A stretch of DNA of 7,635 bases from Actinomycetota bacterium (GTDB lineage: Bacteria > Actinomycetota > Acidimicrobiia > Acidimicrobiales > JACDEA01). The notes beneath the pieces are model-generated. The model worked only from the letters and a program-made list of their open reading frames with translations. It was not told the DNA's origin and ran no database searches. This document shows, piece by piece, positions 1 to 5,889 of this stretch. The stretch is taken from the NCBI GenBank assembly GCA_013816725.1, contig JACDEA010000095.1, positions 1 to 7,635 on the forward strand, given 5' to 3'. Every line of letters starts with the position of its first letter. Position 1 is the stretch's first letter. The translations under genes were made by a program, and so were the position numbers.

Positions 1-1
1 G

Positions 2-148
2 GTTGCGGCCAAGGCGGCGCGCATGGGCTGCATCGCGGTGCCCATGCCCGAGGCCCGTAGTGACCCGCGCTGGGCGTTGGCCGACGTCGTCGTCGAGTCG
101 CTGGCCGACGTAGACGACGCCTGCCTCGACGCGCTGTCCGCCGGGTAA
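2..148 (+). CDS. HAD-family sugar-phosphate phosphatase, C-terminal fragment (5' end outside window)
   Basis: Only the last 48 residues are present. The open frame runs in from the left edge and ends at TAA (146-148). The tail reads AAKAARMGCIAVPMPEA, then a DPRW/ADVV/SL sequence. This closely resembles the C-terminus of beta-phosphoglucomutase-like HAD phosphatases of the YniC/HxpB type (hexitol and 2-deoxyglucose-6-phosphate phosphatases), which carry AAKAARM, VPxPE, DPRF and ADV in the same order. In that family this part follows the last acidic metal-binding motif and completes the Rossmann-like core. The catalytic DxD, Ser/Thr and Lys motifs lie upstream, outside the window, so activity cannot be judged. 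The msrB start follows after 9 bases, so the two are probably co-transcribed. The family call is fairly firm; the substrate is not. Confidence 0.72.
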   Translation, partial: VAAKAARMGCIAVPMPEARSDPRWALADVVVESLADVDDACLDALSAG

Positions 149-157
149 GAATGGGGC

Positions 158-559
158 ATGGCCAAAGTCGAGAAGACCGACGAAGAGTGGCGCGAACAGC
201 TGACCCCTGAGCAGTACCAGGTGCTCCGCCACCAGGCGACGGAGCGACCATTCTCGGGCAAGCTCGTGGAGAACCACGACGACGGCTCGTATCGCTGCGC
301 TGGGTGCGGGACCATGCTGTTCGTATCGGGTACGAAGTTCGACTCCGGCAGCGGCTGGCCCAGCTTCACCGAGCCGGCCAACAACGAAGCCGTCGCGCTG
401 CGCTCCGACCACAGCCACGGCACGGTGCGGACCGAGGTGGTGTGCAAGGCGTGCGGCGGCCACCTAGGGCACGTGTTCGACGACGGCCCCGCCCCGACCC
501 ACGAGCGCTATTGCATCAACTCGTTGGCCCTGGAGTTCGAACCCGATCAAGCCGGATAG
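158..559 (+). CDS. msrB: peptide-methionine (R)-S-oxide reductase MsrB
   Basis: The 133-residue cytoplasmic protein reduces methionine-R-sulfoxide in proteins back to methionine, normally using thioredoxin. It is a complete single-domain MsrB. The N-terminal EEWREQLTPEQY and ERPFSG motifs are present. Two CxxC pairs (Cys47/Cys50 and Cys96/Cys99) form the structural zinc site. GWPSF is at 66-70, GHLGHVF at 101-107, and the catalytic cysteine is Cys119 in RYCIN. The usual resolving cysteine just before GWPSF is replaced by Ser65, and no cysteine other than the four zinc ligands is left to take its place. The ATG at 158 starts the conserved N-terminus; only a weak G-run precedes it, so translation may depend on coupling to the phosphatase ending 9 bases upstream. 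The last 13 bases overlap the 3' end of modC on the other strand. Family assignment is secure. Confidence 0.96.
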   Translation: MAKVEKTDEEWREQLTPEQYQVLRHQATERPFSGKLVENHDDGSYRCAGCGTMLFVSGTKFDSGSGWPSFTEPANNEAVALRSDHSHGTVRTEVVCKACGGHLGHVFDDGPAPTHERYCINSLALEFEPDQAG

Positions 560-1560
560 ACGTCGACCTCGGTCGCCTTTACTGCGACCCAGACTGCGCA
601 GCCTGCTTCTAGGTGCAGCTCCTCGGCCGACGCGGCCGTGATCTCGCCGGTGATCGACGGCGTGCCGTCGATGCGGACGCGTACGACGGCACCGAGAGGC
701 TCGACGGCGGCGACCGTGCCGCTCCAGACGTTCCGGGCCGACCCGGCGGGCCGGTCGAGGTGGAGGGAAACCGCGCGCGGGCTGACGGCCGCATAGACGG
801 CGCCGCGCGGCGCGGCCGCCGCGTGCAGGGTGACGCCGACGCTCGTGCGGATCGTCGTTCCCCCGTCGCCGTCGCCCCGGAACAGGTTGAGCCCGGCCAG
901 GTCGGCCACCCAGGGATGACGCGGGCGGGCGGTGATCTCGGCCGGCGTACCGGACTGCATGACCGCGCCGCGGTCGAGTACGACCACCTCGTCCGCAAGG
1001 ATTGCCGCGTCGATCGGATCATGGGTCACCAGAAGGCGCGGGCCGGCAAACCCGTCGAGGTGCGTCTTGAGCATCCGCCGCACCTCGTTGCGCGTGGCCG
1101 CGTCCATCGCCGCCAGCGGTTCGTCCAGCAGCAGGATCGCCGGGTCCGGCGCCAACGCCCGGGCCATCGCGACGCGCTGCGCTTCTCCGCCCGACAGCTC
1201 GGAGGGACGGGCACTGGCCTTGTCGCCGAGGCCGACGCGCTCGAGCCAATCGAAGGCGCGCCGCCGGTTGGGCTGCCCGAACGCGACGTTGTCGAGGGCC
1301 GACAGGTGTGGGAACAGCAGCCCGTCCTGGAACATGAACCCGACGCGTCGCCGCTCTGGTGGCACGCCGTCGATGGCGACGCCGTCCAGTTCGACGCCGC
1401 CCCGTGTCAAAGCCTCGAGACCGGCAACGGCGCGCAGCAGTGTCGTCTTTCCGGCGCCGTTGGGCCCGACGATCGCGACCGTGCGACCGCTTTCGCACCT
1501 GACGTCGACGTCGAGCACGAACGCACCGCGTTCGACACGGAGGGCGGCGCGCAGCGTCAC
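547..1560 (-). CDS. modC: molybdate ABC transporter ATP-binding protein ModC
   Basis: This is the ATPase subunit that powers molybdate import through ModB. I chose the GTG at 1558-1560 (337 residues) because it overlaps the modB stop as GTGA, a common coupling arrangement. A TTG at 1573-1575 would add five residues (342 aa). In the 342-residue numbering, Walker A GPNGAGKT is at 37-44, the Q-loop Gln is 83, the signature LSGGE is at 127-131, Walker B ILLLDE is at 147-152 and the switch His is 185 in VTHD. All key catalytic residues are intact. Residues from about 285 to the end (NVWSGTVAAVEPLG onward, closing on VAVKATEVDVYP) form a TOBE/Mop-like domain, which in ModC binds oxyanion and can regulate transport. 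ABC identity is certain. The molybdate assignment rests on this domain and on the modA and modB neighbours. Sulfate or tungstate is the main alternative substrate. Confidence 0.92.
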   Translation of the reverse strand: MTLRAALRVERGAFVLDVDVRCESGRTVAIVGPNGAGKTTLLRAVAGLEALTRGGVELDGVAIDGVPPERRRVGFMFQDGLLFPHLSALDNVAFGQPNRRRAFDWLERVGLGDKASARPSELSGGEAQRVAMARALAPDPAILLLDEPLAAMDAATRNEVRRMLKTHLDGFAGPRLLVTHDPIDAAILADEVVVLDRGAVMQSGTPAEITARPRHPWVADLAGLNLFRGDGDGGTTIRTSVGVTLHAAAAPRGAVYAAVSPRAVSLHLDRPAGSARNVWSGTVAAVEPLGAVVRVRIDGTPSITGEITAASAEELHLEAGCAVWVAVKATEVDVYPA

Positions 1561-2336
1561 GGCACCGTCAACCAACGGTCCCGCAGCGCGATCAAGACCG
1601 CGAGCGAAATGGCGACGAGCACCAGTGACAGGACCACAGCGGCGTCGGCGTCGGCGCCCTGCAGCTTCACGTACACGAACAGTGGAAGCGTCTGGGTGCG
1701 TCCCTGGAGATTTCCGGCGAAGGTGATGGTGGCGCCGAACTCACCGAGGGCCCGGGCCCAGCACAGCACCGCGCCGGCCACCAGCGACGGCCGCACCAGC
1801 GGGAGCGTGACCCGGCGGAACACGCGCCACGGCCCGGCGCCGAGCATCTGGGCCGCCTCTTCCAGCTGGCGGTCCGACGTGGCGAACGCAGCCTCCAGTG
1901 TGAGAACGAGAAACGGCATGGCCACGAAGGCCTCGGCAAGGATCGCGCCGCCGGTGGTGAACGGTAGGTGCACGCCGACATCGGCCAACGCCGGCCCGAC
2001 CACGCCGCGGCGGCCGAATGCCAGCAGGAGGGCGGCGCCGCCAACGACCGGCGGCAGGACCATCGGCAGCGTCGTCACCGCCCGCACGACCCGCTTGCCC
2101 GGGTAAGCGACGCGCGCCTGCACCCAGGCCAGAGGAACGCCGAGCGCGAGCGCGACCGCCGTCGCAGCCAGCGACGTGATGAGTGACAATCGCAACGCGT
2201 CGAGCGACTCACCGGTGCGCAGCGTCGACCACGTATTCGACCACGGTGCGCGGATCGCGAGGGCGATGATCGGCACGGCGAACAGCGCCACGGCGACGCA
2301 GGCCAGGCCGACCGGGACGACCGGCCGCCGTTTCAG
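1557..2336 (-). CDS. modB: molybdate ABC transporter permease ModB (probable CTG start)
   Basis: This is the membrane channel subunit for molybdate uptake. From the GTG at 2289-2291 it has 244 residues (numbering used here). That start cuts into the first hydrophobic segment. The open frame continues upstream through LKRRPVVPVGLACVA to a CTG at 2334-2336 that overlaps the modA stop as CTGA, giving 259 residues and a full first helix after a basic KRR. No ATG, GTG or TTG lies upstream in frame, and GGGGG sits four bases before the CTG. I therefore prefer the CTG, although GTG 2291 is the first canonical start. The core shows LPMVLPPVVGG (75-85), the cytoplasmic EAA loop EEAAQMLGAGPWRVF (144-158) that docks on ModC, and the ModB-type ALGEFGATITFAGN (181-194). 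Several further hydrophobic helices are visible. The end overlaps the modC start by 4 bases. Family is secure; the exact start is not. Confidence 0.9.
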   Translation of the reverse strand: MKRRPVVPVGLACVAVALFAVPIIALAIRAPWSNTWSTLRTGESLDALRLSLITSLAATAVALALGVPLAWVQARVAYPGKRVVRAVTTLPMVLPPVVGGAALLLAFGRRGVVGPALADVGVHLPFTTGGAILAEAFVAMPFLVLTLEAAFATSDRQLEEAAQMLGAGPWRVFRRVTLPLVRPSLVAGAVLCWARALGEFGATITFAGNLQGRTQTLPLFVYVKLQGADADAAVVLSLVLVAISLAVLIALRDRWLTVP

Positions 2337-3133
2337 GTGGCCCCCACGAAACCGCGCCGGCGCAGCATGTGCTGACCGGCGCCGCGCACCAGGTAGTCGA
2401 CGAAGGCACGGGCCGCTTGGCGATGGCGCGACCGGGCGACGACGGCGATCCCGTAGCGCGCCGTCACGTTCTGCGCGTCGGGTATGGCGATGCCTTCGGC
2501 CCGCGCGCCGGCGGCGCGCACGTCGGTCACGTAGACGATCGTGGCGTCGGCCTCGCCAACGATGACCTTGCCCGCGGCCGCCTTGACGTCGAGTTCTCGC
2601 GACTTCGGCGCGACGGTGACGCCGGCGCGTCGCAGCGCCTCCATCGCGTACTTCCCAGCCGGCACCGACCCGTCGGCGGCCACGAACAGCACGTCGGGCC
2701 GGCCCAGGTCGGCCAGTCCGGCGATGTGTTTGGGATTGCCCTTGGCGACAAGGATCTCCAGTCGGTTGCCGGCGAGCGTCACCGGTTGCTCCACCCAGCC
2801 CTTGTCCCTGAGCGCGTCAAGCTGTGTCTCATCGGCGGTGGCGACAACGTCGGCCGGCGCCCCCTGCTCGATCTGCGTTATCAACGCGCCGGACCCGCCG
2901 AAGCTGTACGTGAGATCGAAGTTCTCGTTGTCGGCCTCGAGCTTCGTCTCGACGTCGGTGAATGCCTCGGTGAGTGACGCGGCGGCGAACACGGTCAACG
3001 ATCCGGTGAACCGGTCCTCACCGGTCACGGCGCGGCCGTCGCCGCGCCGAGTTGCGCCACGGTCACAGGCGGCGAGAAGGACGGCGGCCGCACACGCCAG
3101 AGCCATCCACGGTTTGGCCCGCACGGGCGGCAC
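2333..3133 (-). CDS. modA: molybdate-binding lipoprotein ModA
   Basis: This 266-residue protein captures molybdate (or tungstate) outside the membrane and delivers it to ModB. The N-terminus has basic residues (Arg5, Lys7), a hydrophobic stretch at 10-22 and a lipobox LAAC with Cys23, so it is probably a membrane-anchored lipoprotein. A polar linker (24-43) precedes the mature fold. Family hallmarks are LTVFAAASLTEAF (46-58, Ser53), SFGGSGALITQIEQGAPADV (77-96, Ser81), VPAGKYA (157-163) and ATIVYVTD (197-204, Tyr201). The two Ser and the Tyr match positions that contact the oxyanion in characterised ModA proteins. The chosen start is GTG at 3131-3133, which keeps the basic N-region; GTG at 3122-3124 and ATG at 3104-3106 are weaker options. 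No strong ribosome-binding site is visible. It is first in the modABC operon and diverges from mscS across 33 bases. I see no convincing ModE box or molybdenum cofactor riboswitch. Confidence 0.94.
   Translation of the reverse strand: MPPVRAKPWMALACAAAVLLAACDRGATRRGDGRAVTGEDRFTGSLTVFAAASLTEAFTDVETKLEADNENFDLTYSFGGSGALITQIEQGAPADVVATADETQLDALRDKGWVEQPVTLAGNRLEILVAKGNPKHIAGLADLGRPDVLFVAADGSVPAGKYAMEALRRAGVTVAPKSRELDVKAAAGKVIVGEADATIVYVTDVRAAGARAEGIAIPDAQNVTARYGIAVVARSRHRQAARAFVDYLVRGAGQHMLRRRGFVGAT
2341..2345 (-). promoter_or_regulatory. putative ribosome-binding site for the CTG start of modB
   Basis: On the minus strand GGGGG is followed by four bases (CCAC) and then the CTG at 2336-2334. 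No comparable purine run precedes the alternative GTG at 2291. The site lies inside the last codons of modA, consistent with translational coupling. The G-run is an imperfect match to GGAGG, so the support is moderate. Confidence 0.4.
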
Positions 3134-3166
3134 AGTAGCGGCGCCGGTTTACGCGAGGCTGTCCGC
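3134..3166. promoter_or_regulatory. 33-base divergent intergenic region between modA and mscS
   Basis: This is the only gap between the leftward modABC operon and the rightward mscS operon. It is too short for two separate full promoters, so at least one promoter must overlap coding sequence of a neighbour. It holds the palindrome GGCGCC and, at its right end, the mscS ribosome-binding site. I could not identify reliable -35 or -10 elements for either direction, nor an operator. Confidence 0.4.
3155..3158 (+). promoter_or_regulatory. ribosome-binding site of the mscS-family gene
   Basis: GAGG lies 8 bases upstream of the GTG at 3167-3169, ideal Shine-Dalgarno spacing. It supports the GTG as the true start rather than a downstream ATG. 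Confidence 0.6.
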
Positions 3167-4060
3167 GTGGCGGCAGACAACCACGGCTACCTCTACGACT
3201 TGCTGATCAAGCTCGGGCTGAGCGACTTCGCGGCGCGCACGCTCGAGTTCCTGCTCGTCAAGCCGCTCAAGATCGTCCTGATCATGGCCGTCGCGTTGAT
3301 CGTCGGCCGCCTGGCCGCCCGAGCCGCCCGCCGGTTCATCCGTACGGGGTACCACCGTTCCCCGATGCGCCCGGCCACGCCGCGCGCCACGCAGCGCGCC
3401 GACACGGTGAGCGAGGTCGCCGCCAGTGTTGTGCGCGGGTTGGTGCTCGCCGTCGGTGTCCTGATGGTGCTCGACCAGCTGGGCGTCAACTTGGCACCGC
3501 TGATCGCCGGCGCAGGCATCGTCGGCCTCGCGCTGGGCTTCGGAGCGCAGAGCCTTGTGAAGGACGTGATCACCGGGTTGTTCCTCATCATGGAGGACCA
3601 GTACGGCGTGGGCGACGTGATCACCTTGGGCGAGTCCACCGGCACCGTCGAGGACGTCACCCTGCGCGTCACCCGGTTGCGCGCTACCGACGGCACCGTG
3701 TGGTTCGTTCCCAACGGCGAGATCAAGCGGGTGGGCAACAGCTCGATGGAGTGGTCCCGGGCGGTGATCGACGTCATCGTCGCTCATGAGACCGACGTCG
3801 AGAAGGCGGCCACCGCCATCCTCGACGAAGCCAACGCCGTGGCCGGCGACGCAGCGTGGAAGGACTCCATCCTCGAGGCGCCCGAGCTTTGGGGCGTGCA
3901 GGCCATGGACAAGGACGGCCTCACGATCCGGCTGGTCGTGAAAACCGCGCCGCGGGAGCAGTATCCGGTTGCTCGAGCTCTGCGCGGCCGCATCACCCAG
4001 CGGCTCCAGCGCGAGGGTGTCCGCGCTCCGAACGTGGGGGCGGCACCGGCCGGTCAGTGA
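3167..4060 (+). CDS. MscS-family small-conductance mechanosensitive ion channel
   Basis: The 297-residue inner-membrane protein is predicted to open under membrane tension and release solutes on hypo-osmotic shock. Hydrophobic helices are near 26-50, 83-103 and 109-141. The third carries the Gly/Ala-rich pore-lining signature: GAGIVGLALGFGAQSL at 115-130, then VKDVITGLF. YGVGDVI (146-152), the beta domain and VPNGEIKRVGNSS (181-193) follow, as in the MscS vestibule. Length matches single-module MscS proteins (about 290 residues), and this TM3 pattern is typical of the Gram-positive YkuT-like branch. A basic, Arg-rich loop (48-75) joins helices 1 and 2. The start is GTG 3167 with GAGG 8 bases upstream. 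The stop TGA shares one base with the ATG of the following VOC gene, so the two are probably co-expressed. The family is secure; conductance and ion preference are not readable. Confidence 0.93.
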   Translation: MAADNHGYLYDLLIKLGLSDFAARTLEFLLVKPLKIVLIMAVALIVGRLAARAARRFIRTGYHRSPMRPATPRATQRADTVSEVAASVVRGLVLAVGVLMVLDQLGVNLAPLIAGAGIVGLALGFGAQSLVKDVITGLFLIMEDQYGVGDVITLGESTGTVEDVTLRVTRLRATDGTVWFVPNGEIKRVGNSSMEWSRAVIDVIVAHETDVEKAATAILDEANAVAGDAAWKDSILEAPELWGVQAMDKDGLTIRLVVKTAPREQYPVARALRGRITQRLQREGVRAPNVGAAPAGQ

Positions 4061-4851
4061 TGCTAGGCAGTCGCCTGGTGATCGCCGGCGCCGACCTCGA
4101 CCACGTGGCCGTGGCCCTCGAACGGTGGTCCGACGCGTGGCCCCAATACGTCGGCGCGCTGGGTGGCGAGTGGATGGGGGGCGGGCCCGACCCGGGCTTC
4201 GCGTGGGGCCAGATCAAGTTCGCCAACGAGATGCGCCTCGAACTGCTCGAGCCGCACGAGCCGGAACGGAACGACTTCCTTCGCCGCTTCCTCGACCGCA
4301 GCGGCCCCGGTCCGCATCACCTCACGTTCCGGGTGCCCGACCTCGTCGCCGGCTTGGCCATGGTCGAGGCCGCCGGTTACCGCCCCGTCGGCGTGAACCT
4401 CGAGAACCCGTCGTGGAAGGAGGCCTTTCTCCATCCGAAGGACGGCCCCGGCGTGGTCGTACAGCTTGCCCAGTCGGACGGAGCATGGGATGGCCCCGAC
4501 GTCGCCGACATTGGCGTGGCGCGTGGCGCGCATCGCGCGTCGCTGGACCGCATCGCCCACGCCGTCGCCGATCTCGACGACGGGCTGCGATTGTTCCAAG
4601 GGCTGCTCGGCGGTGGGGTCGTCGACGCCGGCGACGACGAGTTCTGCCGATGGGTGGAACTGGCGTGGATGGGACCGGGTCGTGTGCGTCTGGTTGCACC
4701 GGCCGCGGCCTCGTCGCCGGTGGCGACATGGCTGGCGGACCGCGGCGGCCGCGTCCACCATCTGGCGTTCACGGTGCCAGGGCTCGACCGCGCCGTCGAA
4801 GTGCCGCCGGCCGACAACTTCGGCGTCCGCCTCCTGCTTTCGCCCGTGTAG
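4060..4851 (+). CDS. VOC (glyoxalase/bleomycin-resistance fold) protein with two modules
   Basis: The 263-residue protein starts with ATG overlapping the mscS stop (TGATG); a GTG one codon upstream is possible. The frame is open much further upstream, but that part lies inside mscS and is not used. The first VOC module (about 11-138) reads LDHVAVAL (His15), LELLEP (Glu61/Glu64), GPHHLTFRVPDL (His86/His87) and VVVQLAQ (Gln135). These positions fit the His/Glu/His/Gln-or-Glu metal site of methylmalonyl-CoA epimerase and glyoxalase relatives. The second module (about 160-263) keeps VHHLAFTVPGL (His233/His234), but Arg164 occupies the first metal position in LDRIAHAV and the C-terminus ends abruptly at LLLSPV. 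The second half may therefore be structural. The fold probably binds one divalent metal and a small carbonyl or CoA-type substrate. I do not recognise the exact reaction. It ends 15 bases from the convergent glycosyltransferase. Confidence 0.82.
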   Translation: MLGSRLVIAGADLDHVAVALERWSDAWPQYVGALGGEWMGGGPDPGFAWGQIKFANEMRLELLEPHEPERNDFLRRFLDRSGPGPHHLTFRVPDLVAGLAMVEAAGYRPVGVNLENPSWKEAFLHPKDGPGVVVQLAQSDGAWDGPDVADIGVARGAHRASLDRIAHAVADLDDGLRLFQGLLGGGVVDAGDDEFCRWVELAWMGPGRVRLVAPAAASSPVATWLADRGGRVHHLAFTVPGLDRAVEVPPADNFGVRLLLSPV

Positions 4852-4866
4852 GCGCGGCCCGGCCCG

Positions 4867-5886
4867 TCAGCGCGACGCGAGAATGTCTTCGAACAACGCG
4901 ACGTGCTCGGCGACCATGCGATCAGTCGAGAAGTAGCCCTCCACCGCAGCCCGGCATTCCGAGCGGTCGATCTCGTCGATGCGGGCGATCGCTGCCGCCA
5001 TGTCCTCTTCGCTGTCGACCAGGAACCCCGTGCGCCCGTGCTCGACGACCTCGGGAACGGCGCCCTCGGGGTAGGCGATCACCGGCGTGCCGCACGCCAT
5101 CGCCTCGATCATCACCATGCCGAACGGTTCGTTCCACCGGATCGGGAACAGCAAGGCTCGGGCGTGGGCGAGCAACTCGACCTTCTCCTCGTGGGGCACT
5201 TCGCCGAGGTACTCGATCTGCGCGCTCAACCCGGGCTTGACGTTCTCCTCGAAGTACTCGAACTCCCATGCCTCCCGCATCTTGCCGATCATCTTGAGCG
5301 GCACCCCCGCCTTCTCGGCTGCCATCACGGCGCGGTGCGCACCCTTGTCTGGCGACATGCGGCCGAGGAACAAGCAGTAGCCACCGGCGCCGTTGCCGAC
5401 GGGGAAGTCGGCGACGTCGATGCCGTGGTGGATGACGCGCCCGATCGGGATGTCGGGGACGACTGCGCGTTGCGCCTCGGATATGGCGATGATCGGCACG
5501 CGATGCGCGATGCGCTCGTAGATGTCGGTCAGCTCCGCGTTGAACGGCCCGTGGATCGTGGTGACCACCGGCTGGTTGGTGACGTGCTCGGCGTAGATCG
5601 GCCCGAAGACCGTGTGGTCGTGGACGATGTCGAAGTCCCGGACGGTGTCGTACGCGTGCATGACGTGCCGCAGCTCGGGGACGGCCATCCCGATTCGTTG
5701 GCCCTCGGACTCCTCGAGCGCCCACGCTCGTGGCACCGGGCAGGTCGAGTCACCGGTTGTGTAGAGGAGCACCTCGTGCCCGGCCCGCTGGAAGCCGACG
5801 GCCAAGCGGTCGACGACGACTTCGATCCCCCCGTACAGCGGCGGCGGGATCGGCACCCACGGGGGTGCGATGACCGCGATGCGCAA
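4867..5886 (-). CDS. family 4 glycosyltransferase (GT-B fold)
   Basis: The 339-residue protein is predicted to transfer a sugar from a nucleotide donor to an unknown acceptor, acting in the cytoplasm or at the inner membrane face. The N-terminal domain begins MRIAVIAPPWVP, with the acceptor-side loop PPPLYGGIE (14-22) and THE-type pieces VHDHTVFGP (88-96) and TIHGPFN (110-116). The C-terminal donor domain shows VIHHGID (151-157), FLGRMSPDKGAH (173-184), EYLGEV (225-230) and the EX7E motif EPFGMVMIE (253-261), followed by GTPVIAYPEGAVPEVV. All standard GT4 motifs are intact and the length is ordinary. The start is TTG at 5884-5886, because the family N-terminus begins exactly there and the next in-frame ATG is residue 67. 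It follows the membrane-protein gene by 3 bases with no clear ribosome-binding site, so translational coupling is likely. The sugar and product cannot be inferred. Confidence 0.92.
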   Translation of the reverse strand: MRIAVIAPPWVPIPPPLYGGIEVVVDRLAVGFQRAGHEVLLYTTGDSTCPVPRAWALEESEGQRIGMAVPELRHVMHAYDTVRDFDIVHDHTVFGPIYAEHVTNQPVVTTIHGPFNAELTDIYERIAHRVPIIAISEAQRAVVPDIPIGRVIHHGIDVADFPVGNGAGGYCLFLGRMSPDKGAHRAVMAAEKAGVPLKMIGKMREAWEFEYFEENVKPGLSAQIEYLGEVPHEEKVELLAHARALLFPIRWNEPFGMVMIEAMACGTPVIAYPEGAVPEVVEHGRTGFLVDSEEDMAAAIARIDEIDRSECRAAVEGYFSTDRMVAEHVALFEDILASR

Positions 5887-5889
5887 TGG

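Noticed and set aside
613..2106. A 497-codon plus-strand frame opposite modC and modB.
   Set aside because: It is the antisense of two clear transporter genes, spans their junction and has no recognisable motif. It is a composition artefact.
3149..3787. A 212-codon minus-strand frame opposite the mscS-family gene.
   Set aside because: It is antisense to a strong MscS match. The translation is His/Asp/Gln-rich and low complexity, with no family signature.
3856..4059. Upstream extension of the VOC protein frame into mscS.
   Set aside because: The 68 extra codons lie entirely inside the mscS coding region in another frame and read as Arg/Pro/Gly-rich shadow sequence. The VOC fold begins just after the ATG at 4060.
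4852..4866. Possible terminator between the convergent VOC and glycosyltransferase genes.
   Set aside because: The 15 bases are GC-rich with short GGCC palindromes, but I found no stem-loop of useful length and no T-run on either strand.
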